From contig CAMZMU010000027.1 in NCBI GenBank assembly GCA_947311845.1, positions 71,652,184 to 71,716,183 of the forward strand: a DNA stretch of 64,000 nucleotides, given 5' to 3'. Both the position numbers and the translations under genes were made by a program. Below, one piece after another: positions 31,269-42,001 of this stretch. The stretch's first letter is position 1; each line of letters opens with the position of its first letter. Origin of the DNA: Poa pratensis. Lineage: Eukaryota > Streptophyta > Magnoliopsida > Poales > Poaceae. The notes below the pieces were generated by a model. It ran no database searches, was not told the DNA's origin, and was given only the letters and a program-made list of their open reading frames with translations.

Positions 31269-34200
31269 TTACGTCGGCAGCAGCCGATGCAGCAGGGATT
31301 TCGTCCGGAGCCGAGGTAGCCTGGGAAGTGCTGGCAACGTCGGCAGTAACCTCGGCATCAGGTTGGGGAGGAGCCTCGGTTTCTGCTTCGCGGGTTTCAC
31401 CGTCGTCACCTTGCTCGGCCTCGACGTCGGATCTGTTTCGTATTCCTCGTCTTCTGGCGCGTAATCCTCGGCGTCGGAGTAGGTGTCTCCTTCGCTCAAG
31501 TTCTTCGTGTTGGCATATCCAGCGAAGAAGGCAGCCATCTTTTCGCGGCGCTTGATGAGAGTTGGGTCCGAGGACCAGGGCGAGCCTCGGCGAAGAGTGT
31601 CCATCTTTTCGAGGTCGATCTTCTCGCACCAAGTCATGATGAATTTGAGAGCGGCATCAGCTCCAGCGCGAGCTGAAGATGAACGCCACTCTCGGAGTCT
31701 TTGTTCGGCTTCACGAAGCTTGGAGGCAAGATCCTCGGTAGATTTCGGAGCATCAGCAAGAGGCCATAAGGCTTTGAAAGCACACAGACCTGCGTCGAGG
31801 AGTTCTGACCCAATGGTCTTCAAGGGATTGATCCTAGACTTGATGGCCACGATATGGTCCTCAACGGTCCAATCGGGGTTCTGTTCGTTCCGCCTCTCCC
31901 TGTGCCGACCAGTGATGCTGCGGGCCGCAACTTGGGTGTAGGTAAAATGCTCTATAGTAGGGTAGCCTGTTATCAGTGTGAGAAATGGTTCGGCAGAAAA
32001 CCAATGGTGTGGAGGACAAAGAAAAGCTAAGGGAGGCAAGAAACTTACTGTCCATCTCGCGGTTGATAGTTTGCAGCGTCGGGAGAAACTGGTTGACCTG
32101 CGCCTGCAGAGCTTCCAAAGCTTCTGTGGCCGAGTTGGCGCGGACCTCGGCTACTTGGAGAGCTTCTTGGTGGTCCTTGGCAGAGTCCTCCCGAAGTTTC
32201 TTCTCTGCCTCGACGGCCTTATCCTTCTCATCCTTCAGCTTCTCCGTTTCTGATTTCCGGAGCCATCAATGCGCTTCAGTTCCTTTACCAGCCGAGATAC
32301 CTCGGCTTTCTCTTGCGCTAGCTGGTCATCCGACGTTTTCTTCGCTGCAAGTGCGGCCTTGTGCGCATCATGGAGGTTCTTGTGTGCGAACAAGAGAGTG
32401 GAAGACGTCCGTACGGATGTTCATAGTATTCTGCAAGGAAGAAACATATAGCTCGGTTAGAAAGGTTATACCTCGACAAGAGTCTCGGGGACTCGGAGTC
32501 AAATCATTGGGAAAATGTTGTCGGGGTATGCCTCGACATGAGTCTCGGGGACTCGTACCCGAGGTGCATGCTAAAGTGAGATAAAATGGATTGGATACGT
32601 CGGATGAAAATGGAAAGTTGAGATTCAAGCCAAACAATTTTAACTCCGACGGAGCGTCAATAGTTTACCTCGAATCTCGGGGACTGGGGATGGTGGATAT
32701 TATGAGATACTGCATGAAAGTAAAGAGAATAGGACTTACGTCGATGGTTTGACCAGCACGAAGGGCAGCAGTTTGTAGATCATATACGCTTCGGCCGCAG
32801 GCGCTGTTTCCCGCATGCTCAGCCACCGGAGCAGCTAAGGAGGCCGAGGAGACCTCGTCTGCAGAATTCCAGTCTGCATTGTAATGTTCCAAGGAGCCGA
32901 GGCTCTGGCCACTATCAGTGCGCAGAGGAGGAAATCCCCACGGTCCGCCCTGCTCGATGCCCCTAATCGAGGCCTCCACGGCCAAAGCAGCCTCGGAACT
33001 TGAAGCAGGCCGATTATCCAATATGAGAGATGCCCTCCGAGCATATTCTTCGGCTCATCATGGGTGCGGCGAATGGAGGAATTCGGCGTGTCACCGGGGG
33101 AGGAGACCTCGGTTGGATCCTTGAAGGAGAAGAGATAGTCAGGGTGCCAGACCCAGATGTTGGTTTGGGGGTGACCTTGGACTTCACCGTCTCTTTCTCT
33201 TTCTCCTTGCCCTTCTCCAACGGCAAGGTGGTTTGGCGGAGTGGTTTTTGGGGCTGTTGCTTCTGCTGGCTTTGTGCTGTGTTGCTGCTGTTGGTTGCGG
33301 GCAGTCTGGCTTCGGGGGGAGAGTCGAGGCTCCGGCAAGGTGGTAGCCGAAGTCCTGGCGCGATTGGTCTCCGCATCCGTTTGAGGACGCGGAGAAGTCT
33401 GACCTCGGGTGGGGGCAGATTTCCCCAAAGCCGGGCCAGACCTCGGTGGAGGAGATCCGGGGCGAGAGTTCGTCGGGGAGGTCGTGGCTTCAGAGGCACC
33501 AACGGGTGCAGTCATGGAGGATACCTCCTGATCCACGTCTATGGGGGCACTGCAACGAAAAGAAGATGGTCAAGTGTTAATACCGAGATATATGTTTAAG
33601 CAACAAACATTGTTGGCTATAGAAGCAAAGCATTACCCATCCGAGGTAGGAAGCCTCCTGCCCCCCGGGCATGAGGAGGATGTCCGGACTTCTTCAGCCG
33701 GCGTCTCTTGACCGGAGCCTCAGTGGGTCCGGAGGCTCCAGTGGCGGATGGTTCGGCGGCCGGAGTTGCGGCACCAGCGCGTTTCCGGCTGGTTGCTGGA
33801 GTAAAGTTCGGAAGGTGAGGAAGGCAGGAGAGAGGTACCGCGTTTATTGGTTCCACGACAAGGAACCCCTCCTCGTCATCCGAAATCTCTTGAACTGAAG
33901 CTTGTGCTTGAGGCTTACCCGCGGTGGTGATGCGGGCCGAGGCAATGGGCATAAAATCCTCGTCGTCAGGGTCCACGTTGGATGGTGGGTCCTCGACAGG
34001 GAGATCCTCGCCGAAGTGGTCCGCAGGATGGACTCCATCCTCGGCGGTCTGGCGGGCGAACAGCTGTATGGCAGATATATGAAAAGGAGTTAGGAAGAAA
34101 ATTGTCAAGATGAACGTCGGTAGCAAGACCTCGGTGGTAAAGGAGTATCGAAGAAAACGTCGGAATAGCGTACCTGTTTCGCTGGCTTGGTCCTGTAGTG

Positions 34201-35598
34201 GGGCTCCCTTCCCCATGTCCAAGCATCAGAGATCTTGGACTTGGTGATAGCTCGGACTCGCCGAGCTACCGCGGCATTGTCCAGTGCAATGTGCGTATGT
34301 CGGGTGGGGTCATAAAGACCGCTCATGTGGCAGATCTTGTGAGACCTCGCCTGGAGAGGGGAGACCCTGCGCTTCACGAATGTGCAGGCCAGGTCGTCAG
34401 CCGTCAGGACTTTCCCGTCGTTCGGGGTCCTCCGGGTCCTGCCATTTCGCAATATACCCATGGATGGACTTGAGTTCGCCGGTGTGAGGGGGAGCGTAGT
34501 CCCAGTTGAGCTGTTCTGTAGGAGGGCTGAGGTTAACGCCGGCAGGTTGAGGAAGTCCTCAGTTCTTCACGTAAAACCACGTCCGGAGCCACTTGCGAAC
34601 GGTGTCCGGAGTAGTGATACGTGGGAAGATGGAGTTTCGGCGAGGAGCTATGGTGGCAGCTCCGCAGGCGGTTAGAAGCTTGGGCAGATCCTTGTTTTTT
34701 GGAGCCGGGATCACTTGCCGCTTAAGTTGGAAGTAGCGAGAAAAGAGGTCTACCGTGGCTTTGAGGCCGAGGTATCCCTCAGAGAAGGAGACGATGCAGG
34801 AGAGAGTAGTGATGGCGTTGGCGGGGAGATGAACCTGGAGCCCGAACTTGTCGAGGAAGCTCCGGAAGAAATCACTAACGGGCAGTCCGAAGCCGCTGGA
34901 AGTGCGCGACGAAGACCACCCGTTCCCCTTGCTTGACTTGAGGCTCGAGTTCGCCCTCTGGCAGGCGACACTCTACCCCGGTGGGAATCCGCCGAGTCGC
35001 CCTGAGCCACTGGATTTCGTCCGGAGTTACATCCGAACCTTCCCAGCCGGCTCGTTCTCCGACCTCCAGTTCGAGGTCTGGAACCTCGGTTTGTTCCGAA
35101 GTCTCAGGAGGAGACATCTCGGCAGAATCAATCTGCAGAGAAAGCACAGAAGTTTAGCAAAGGAAAAAGTAAATCTGGAATCTAAGGCTATATCTGGCTA
35201 ACTCAGGAGGAGTTGGCGGCTATCTGGTGTACATAGAGGCATATCTATGCTAGGCGAACATCTATCCGAGGCATGAAACCAATTTCTACCCAAAAGAGTA
35301 TGCGAGTAAGATCTACCGGAGGAGGTAAATAGAGTTTTATTCAAGAACATATGAAGAACCAAAGCGCGAAGAGGAAGAAACCTAGAGCAATGCCTAGGGT
35401 ATCAAGAAAGGGAGTACATACCGTGAAAATGAGGTGCTGAAGGGCGGCGCCGGTGACGCGGTCGCAGCAGCGACGGAGGACTGCTCGTCGGCGGCGGAAC
35501 GCGTCTCTTCCCGACTGGAAGCGGCGGCGCTGGTTGCGATGGAGGCGGAACGGCAAGTGGATGAGGAAGAAGAGGGATGCACTGCCCTGGGCCTGCAT
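31269..35598 (-). pseudogene. Antisense accessory gene, copy 1
   Basis: Same multi-exon antisense gene as 46086-50420, with extra indels near 32,260, 32,395, 33,050, 33,270, 34,430, 34,550 and 34,900. The domain description is given under copy 2. Confidence 0.75.
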
Positions 35599-36086
35599 TT
35601 ATAACCGCGGGCGGTAACTGCGCACTACCGCGGTTATCGGAGCGGCGAGTGGGATCGTTTGTGCACAATGGCACACGTGGCACGAAGATAGCGGTGGCGA
35701 GCAGGCCACAGGATCGGTTGCAGGAGGCAAACCGTCGGGCGGTTTACTGGAGCACGAAGCGGCGCGCGGAGGGGAATCTCCGCTGACGTGGGCCGCGTGG
35801 TGGAAAGCACTCGAGTGCTTTGACTGTCGTAGACCAGGAAGTGACGGATGGGACGCGTGAACAGTGTTCTCTGACCGAAGTCAGTAAGGATGCAGGAATC
35901 GAGGGGTTGACGTCCGAATCTCGGCGGATACTTCGGAAAAGTAGTATGGCCCGAGGAACAGACCGATGGATTTCTCGGGGTATTGGTTCGGTAACCTGCA
36001 AAACATTGCAGCGCATGTGGTTTCGGGTTGAACCTGATGCGGCCTTTCATCCGAGGCTGCAAGACCACATCAGCTTCGGGGACTAC

Positions 36087-36213
36087 TGTCGGGGGGTTAC
36101 CCCCGGGTAGGGTAAAGATGAGGTAAAGACATGTAAGGTTAAGGCGTAAGCTGTCCGAGGTACGATTGAGCAAGGACGCAGGAGGCGTCATCCGACGTAA
36201 GGCGTACGTCTGG
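36087..36213 (+). repeat. Partial 3' LTR of copy 1, cut by the gap
   Basis: Starts TGTCGGGGGGTTACCCCCGG and follows the LTR sequence for 127 bp before the Ns. Confidence 0.92.
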
Positions 36214-36226
36214 NNNNNNNNNNNNN
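36214..36226. other. Assembly gap (13 N)
   Basis: Thirteen unknown bases. The left side ends inside the Gypsy 3' LTR; the right side begins inside Agenet coding sequence, 14.8 kb earlier in the true order. This is the signature of two overlapping contig ends placed side by side. Confidence 0.98.
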
Positions 36227-37530
36227 CATCCGAATCTGGTACTGTACTGCTGATCTCTTTGGATATTGTATGGCTTCATGCAGATTAGGAACTGGTCAAA
36301 TGAAATTCATGTTGGATTGGTGACTTTCATACATTGCGTAATCCTAGAGAGCAACATCATAAGTTGGAAAGTTACAATCAATAAGCCACACTAAAATTCG
36401 ATTCTTAGACAACAAGTACCTTTGTCATGAGAAAATATAGAAAGCACGAGGACTACTTTTCAGGCAAGTTGAATTACAGAAATTAGTAGAGTTGATATTG
36501 ACTCGGTGTTGAAATTTGAAATTAAAAGTAATAGTGAATACAGTATATCCTTTCTGCTTCCTTAAAGCGAGCTGTCCTAGTATTTTGATTAACAAAATTA
36601 TAATCAACCATGTTATTAGCCAAATTGTCCAAAAAGGGGAATCGAAATTCTGGTAACTTTGTTGCGTAGAGCACAGCTAGGATTTGCTTAATCCAATTCA
36701 ATGAAGTGTAATAGCTTTTATTGTACACTTCACAGGGATTGTTAGTCCCCCAAAACTTACCATCTTTGCTATTCCCTGATTGCAGATATAGAAGAGTGCG
36801 ACACAGATGAAGAGGAATTTCTGGGATCTTCAATCATAACCATCAAGGGACACATCGTGGCGTCCACGGGAAAATGAGGCCGACCTCAACACAGAAATCA
36901 CCAACCTTAGTCAACGAGATACCCACTTCCAGTAACCGACAGATATCTCCAACAGAGCCTGTTCACTACAGCCACCTGGCACTGAGAAAGGTGTCGCGGC
37001 AGAACCGGACAGGCCCTCGGACGGAGCCGGAGCTCGGCGGTACCCCTTACGAGTCCGGAAGTTTGTGAAGAACGCACCGGCGCAGCTGAAGTAAGCTGGT
37101 GACACTGGGTCGCGGTAAGGGTACTGGTTGCTATGCATGGCTCTAGATAACGTCGAGGAAATGTTCGGTTAGTCTCTTCGCTTGGTGTTGCAAGGAGACT
37201 CTTTTGTCGTGGCATTTCTGATGAGAGTGTCTAGGGCATGATCCATTGGTTGGCTGTTGTTCCGTACACGTTCCAACCTTAAGAATTACGGAGCAGAATG
37301 TAATGTAGTGTAGCTGACTAGCTGTATCTTCAATAAAATGTAGTCTAGCTCTATCGTCAAAAGAATGTAGTGTAGTGTAGCAGGTGAGCGCTTCTGATTC
37401 CTGGGCTCTGTGCTGCCACTCTATGATTAGGTGTGTTGCGAGAGGAAAAGCAAAAAAAAACCTGGGTTTTCTTCAAACTGATATAATCGGAGGGAAGACA
37501 GGGGCAAAATGAGAAAAAATCACCAAATGA
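36227..37530 (+). pseudogene. Duplicated end of the Agenet gene (assembly artefact)
   Basis: Repeats 21400-22730. The last coding exon (36786-37094) is 8 nt shorter than its counterpart and is frameshifted from single-base losses (for example in the MRPTSTQKSPTLVNEIP region). Upstream exons are absent. Deletions are spread evenly through exon, intron and flank, which fits sequencing error at a contig end better than biological decay. Not a real second gene. Confidence 0.88.
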
Positions 37531-37535
37531 GCACA

Positions 37536-38461
37536 TGTCGGGGGTTACCCCGGGTAGGGTAAAGATGAGGTAAAGACATGTAAGGTTAAGGCAGTAAGCT
37601 GTCCGAGGTAACGATTGAGCAAGGACGCAGGAGGCGTCATCCGACGTAAGGCGTACGTCGAGGTATATTCTCCGAGGTATATCCTCCGAGTATCAACCTC
37701 GGGGCAGTCAGCTAGCTACCACAGGAATAAGGTATTCTCTACCGAGGTATAGGATCAGGAGTGTTATCCGAGGTTGGCAGCAAGGATCGAGGCATGTCAG
37801 AGAGGTCACGGGTGCCGCAGAGCTCGTAGCCCGAAGCTTCAGAGGACGGCGAGGTCCGTCCACGGGTTTCCCGGAAGCTCGGGGGCCTAGGAGCTGACTT
37901 GGCTATTTCGGGAAAGGTCTACAGGCTAGACCTCGGCAGGCTACTGAAGTATGACCGGAAGAGGAAAGCTAGGCCTGTCCGGCCTGACAGTCCGGCCGTT
38001 GAGCTGGCAGGAGGCAGAGGCTTGTCTTCTACCTTTTGGCCATGCCATTGTTAGTTGGAGGCAGGGGTAAAACTGTACTTCGGCCTATGTATATATGCGC
38101 ATCTCTACCTCCAGGGAGGAGGACGGCAAAAAACCATAGTTTCATCTTCTATCTAGAGCTCTCACTTGAGCAGCATCATACAGCTCGAGGAGCACCTTGT
38201 ACCTGAGAACGACACTGATATATTGAGAGAGGAAAGGCAGGAGTAGGGGTTTTACTTCCTCACGAAGGCCCCGAACCTGGGTACATCGTGGTGTCTTTTG
38301 TGTTCTTGGATTTCTTGGTTTCTTGTTCATGTTCTTGTGGTTTCTTGCATGTTCTTGCTTGTGCACATCTTGAGTGCATAAACCCTCCCCGGATTCCCCC
38401 AACGACCATTCGGCCCCAACTAAGCCATACCCATGGCATCTGCCGTGATCCCACCACGACA
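37536..38461 (+). repeat. 5' LTR (926 bp)
   Basis: TGTCGGGGG start and CCACCACGACA end. Compared with the 3' LTR it lacks a stretch near 38,120 (CTCATTTCCCCCTTC) and has scattered single-base changes. It contains the leader of gag, including its ATG at 38433. Confidence 0.9.
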
Positions 38462-40230
38462 GTTGGCGCCCACCGTGGGGCAGATTGAGGCGTTGGGTGG
38501 AGTTTCCATCCGGACGGGCTCCTCTGAGTGTGTTCTTTCTGGCCTTGTTACCAAGATCGGCGAGTTCGCCTTTGTGAGCGACAATGCGGGGTGCTTCGCC
38601 GGCAAGCCTTTCCCCACCGATGGTTTCCTCATGATGCTCGGCAGCTTCCCCACATACGTTGCTGTCGAGGTGGCTCGCGAGTACCCGGAGCAGGTGCTCG
38701 TGGACGACGAAACTCCTCTCCTGGCGGCTTTGGGCCGCGTGTCACTCGCCCTCCGAGGTGTGTGGAGGTGATGGTGGCTGGCACCAAGCCTGCAGCTAGC
38801 AAGGCAGATGCTGGCAAGGTCGCGCTAGCCGAGGTGGAGGCGACGCCAACCGCGCTGCCTGAGAAATCAGGTCGGGCGGCGAAGTTTCCGTACGAGAAAC
38901 CTAGTCAGAATGAGCAGTTGGGCATGCCAAGGGAAGAAGTTCCCTTAGAAGCTATCGTTGATAGGTTAGCTCGGCCACTCGCAGTAGAGGCAAGTGTGGA
39001 GCATACGGTGGCCGGGTTAGAGGCAGAGCGCCAGAGTGCTGAGAGAAGCTCGGTTGCTGGCCGAGGCTAAGCAGCAGTTCGATATGGAGCAGAAGGAGTA
39101 CAATGCTGCACATGGTATAGAAGATGGTTTTACTCCGGTTGTGCGGCGTAAGAAAGCTGCTCTGTTCAACCGAGGCAAGGACCTCTATGAGGAGATGGTT
39201 AGGGCTGCAGTCTCGGGCTCGAGTAAGGCAACAAGTAGCAGGTCGGCTACTGGTAGGCCGGTGTATAGTTCACCAGCCAAGAACCTTAGAGCAGCCGAAG
39301 CAGTAAGGGCCGGGCTATCGGAGTTGACCGGAGATGCATGGCGTGAGCAGCAGAAGCGGCTCAATGAGTTAGTGCATGTGGCCAGCAAGCAAAATGAAGC
39401 CCTCCGCAAGGCCGGGCTTGGCGGTTCGCAGGCGGTCCATTCGATTAGGCCAGTTAGCCAGAGGTCCAAGGGGCAAGCCTCGTCTCCACACGTCGGAGGA
39501 GCCGATCGTGCCCGGAGTGTCACTTCAGGTCGGAACAAGGAGATGCAGCTGCAAGTGTACGATCCGGTGTTAGCTGGGAAGCAAAAGGTCGGCGACGCTA
39601 GCCGAGCCAATGGAGACCCCGGCCCAGGTGATGCAAGCCGAGCTAAAGGCCGTTCAGCTCAGGGAAATCAGAACGGTGGGCAAGCAGCGTCGGCTGGCCG
39701 AGGTAAACCACCTCAGCCCCCGAGGCATCAGCAGCAACCCCGGCCGCAGGAGCAGTATCAGCAAGAGCCGGAGTATGTTCCGCAGCCGAAGAACGTCGGT
39801 CGAGGTGGCGACCGATATGATGATGGAAATTCAGCCATGGAGCGGGCTGGATTCTATAGAGTGGATGGTGCATTGGGAGAGCGTATCGGAGCTCGGACGT
39901 TGCCTACAGGTGATGCGCGCTACAAGCTAGATCGGATTTACATGTCCGAGAAGTTGGAGGAGGAAGGCCCTCCTGGTCCGGCGTGTTTTGGACCTCGGAT
40001 CATGAAGGAACCACCTCCACCAGTGTCTCAGTTTCAGTTGGGTCGGAGTACCAGGCCGTACAATGGGAGCACCAAGCCGCAAGATTGGCTAGCTGATTAT
40101 GTTTCAGCAGTATACATTGCGGGGGGCAATCGCCGATGGGCGGTCCGGTATCTCCCGCACATGCTGGAAGGTCCTGCTCGGATCTGGCTGAACAATTTGC
40201 CGGAGAATAGCATCATTGCTGGCTGGATTT
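38433..40230 (+). pseudogene. gag, Tat-type (frame changes)
   Basis: Begins at the ATG inside the 5' LTR; the primer site is translated as QLAPTVG. N-terminal sequence runs to LVDDETPLLAALG. A break near 38,740 is specific to this copy. Frame changes near 39,030 (before LREARLLAEAKQQFD) and near 40,215 (after NSIIAGW) are shared with copy 1 and may be genuine. The middle contains a Gln/Pro-rich linker (RHQQQPRPQEQYQQEPEY) and the retrotransposon gag core (PQDWLADYVSAVYIAGGN, YLPHMLEGPARIWLNNLP). Gag would form the particle shell; this copy probably cannot make it intact. Confidence 0.8.
38464..38481 (+). other. Primer-binding site
   Basis: TGGCGCCCACCGTGGGGC, 2 bp after the LTR end. The priming tRNA was not identified with confidence. 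Confidence 0.8.
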
Positions 40231-42001
40231 AGAGGAGGCATTCAATAGCAACTTCGCCAGCACTTACAAGAGGCCAAACCGACCTCAGCTTTTGCAGGCG
40301 TGCAAGCAGGAGGACAATGAGACTGACCGAGAATTCTTGACTCGGTGGAGCAATGTTCGGAACTCCTGTGAGGGAGTTATCGAAGCACAGGCTATAGCGT
40401 GGTTTGCTGATGGATGTCGGTATGGTAGCATGTTGTGGCAGAGGCTCCAGAGAGATATGCCAAAGACTCTGGCCGAGACGATTCGGATAGCTGATTCCTA
40501 TGCCCTTGGCGATCCGATGCAGCCTCTGCTGGATGGGAATGCCCGGAACAGGAGGAATCCGATGAACAATCGCAACAACGGACCGAGGTTTGATAACCGT
40601 CAAGAGTTCGGGCAGAAGAGGAGAGAACCAGATTTCCAAGTCAATGCTGTAAACCCAAGTCAGTCCGGACCTGGAGGCGCCCAGAAACCGAAGACTGAGG
40701 GTCAGGCGTGGACTCCGAACCAGAACCAGAATCAGGGAGGTGGTGCGAAGCAGTGGCAAGAGGCCGGACCACCTGTGACTTACGAGTCATTGGTGAATGG
40801 ACCATGTATCTATCATGGCAGGAATGGCAGAACACCCAACCATACCACTCTGCAGTGTAGTTTTCATCACCGAACCGCTGCAGAAGGGGCGAAAGCTGGG
40901 GCAAACCGGAGTGGGCCACCGAACCAATGGCGTAGACCTCAATATCCGAACGCGCAGCAGCAGCATAAGCCGACCATAGCGGCGCAGAATCAGAGCTTAA
41001 CCGGAGCAAATTCAACCCCGGTCCATGCGGCCCAAAACCAGAAGACGGTGCAGGCGAAACCGGTGAATGCAGTGAGTGCCCAGGGCAACAACAACAACGG
41101 TGGTGCCGGCCAAAGCCAAACGTGGTCCTTTGAGAATCAGAGGTATGAGAACCCCGGTAATGATTATAGGGAAGTACATCAAAGCTACGTGGTGTTTGTG
41201 ACTGAGTCCACTGATAAGAAGAGTATGCTGAGGCGTGCCAAGGAGGTGAATGCAGTAACTCCGGCGGTGGTGAAATACATGAACTGGTCCGAGCAAGAGA
41301 TCACTTGGAGCAGGCAAGATACACCTCGGATCATGCCGAGCCCTGGAAACTATGCACTGGTGGTGGATCCGACGTTTTGTGGGCCGACCAACAATGTGAG
41401 ATTCACCCGAGTCTTGGTGGACAATGGGAGTGCCATAAATATCATGTACCGAGACACAATGGTCAAGCTGGGATACTCACCGAACCAGTTGCAGCCTAGC
41501 AGCTGTACATTTCACGGTATTGTGCCCGGGGTCTCTTGTGCACCTATGGGAAAGATTTGGGTCGACGTGGGTTTTGGTACCCGAGATAACAGCCGAGTTG
41601 AAAGTCTTGAGTTCGAGGTTGTGGACTTGCAGAGCCCTTACCATGCCTTGCTGGGAAGGCCAGCCTTGGCCAAGTTCATGATCTCCACTCATGTGGCCTA
41701 CCTAAAGATGAAAATGCCGGGGCCGAAGGGAATAATAACCATTTCTGGTGACTACAAGAAGGCTATGCAATGTGCCTCGGCGGGATCTAGTTTAGCCGAG
41801 TCCTTGGTGATCGCGGCGGAGAAGAAGCAACTTCAGAAGGTGGTGGCAATGGCGCAGTCTACTCAGCTCGGCATGTCCGGACTAATTACTCCGGACATGA
41901 GCGCTTCATTCGAGGTGCCCAAGGAGACCAAGAAAATCCCGCTGGACTCGGAGAACCCGGAGCGTTTCGCCATCATTGGTACTGGCATGGACGAGAAATA
42001 G
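40231..42001 (+). CDS. gag C-terminus and aspartic protease
   Basis: Open from DLEEAFNSNFAST through the gag_retrotransposon core (ACKQEDNETDREFLTRWSN, AIAWFADGCRYGS), an Asn/Gln/Pro-rich stretch, a Cys/His cluster (CIYHGRNGRTPNHTTLQCSF) and the aspartic protease (FTRVLVDNGSAINIMYRDT, then HALLGRPALAKFM). The active site reads D-N-G, whereas the usual family triad is D-T/S-G. It ends with a TAG at 41999-42001, and the next codons continue in frame into RT. The long open frame in this copy makes it the better reference of the two. Confidence 0.85.

Larger units (their letters stand above)
21400..36213 (+). repeat. Copy 1 of a 14.8-kb duplicated assembly segment
   Basis: The same sequence as 36227-51043, colinear throughout: the last Agenet exon, 3' flank, Gypsy 5' LTR, internal region and first 127 bp of the 3' LTR. 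It ends at the N-gap. Differences from copy 2 are mainly 1-8 bp indels plus some substitutions. This side has the better Agenet gene end; copy 2 has the better pol. Confidence 0.92.
22736..36213 (+). mobile_element. Tat-lineage Gypsy element, copy 1 (ends at assembly gap)
   Basis: Same element as 37536-51855. It contains a full 5' LTR, gag-protease, RT, RNase H, a second RNase H, integrase, antisense gene and 127 bp of 3' LTR before the Ns. Many extra frame breaks relative to copy 2 look like consensus errors. One falls in the RT YVDD region near 27,800. It should be treated as a duplicate representation of one insertion. Confidence 0.9.

Noticed and set aside
31135..35201. Plus-strand frames such as 31135-31464 and 31985-32584
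   Set aside because: Antisense shadows of the accessory gene; the minus strand has the domain and splice signals.
36227..37530. A second Agenet gene or processed pseudogene
   Set aside because: It includes intron and flank colinear with 21400-22730, starts exactly at the N-gap, and differs by evenly spread single-base losses. It is best explained as an overlapping contig end.
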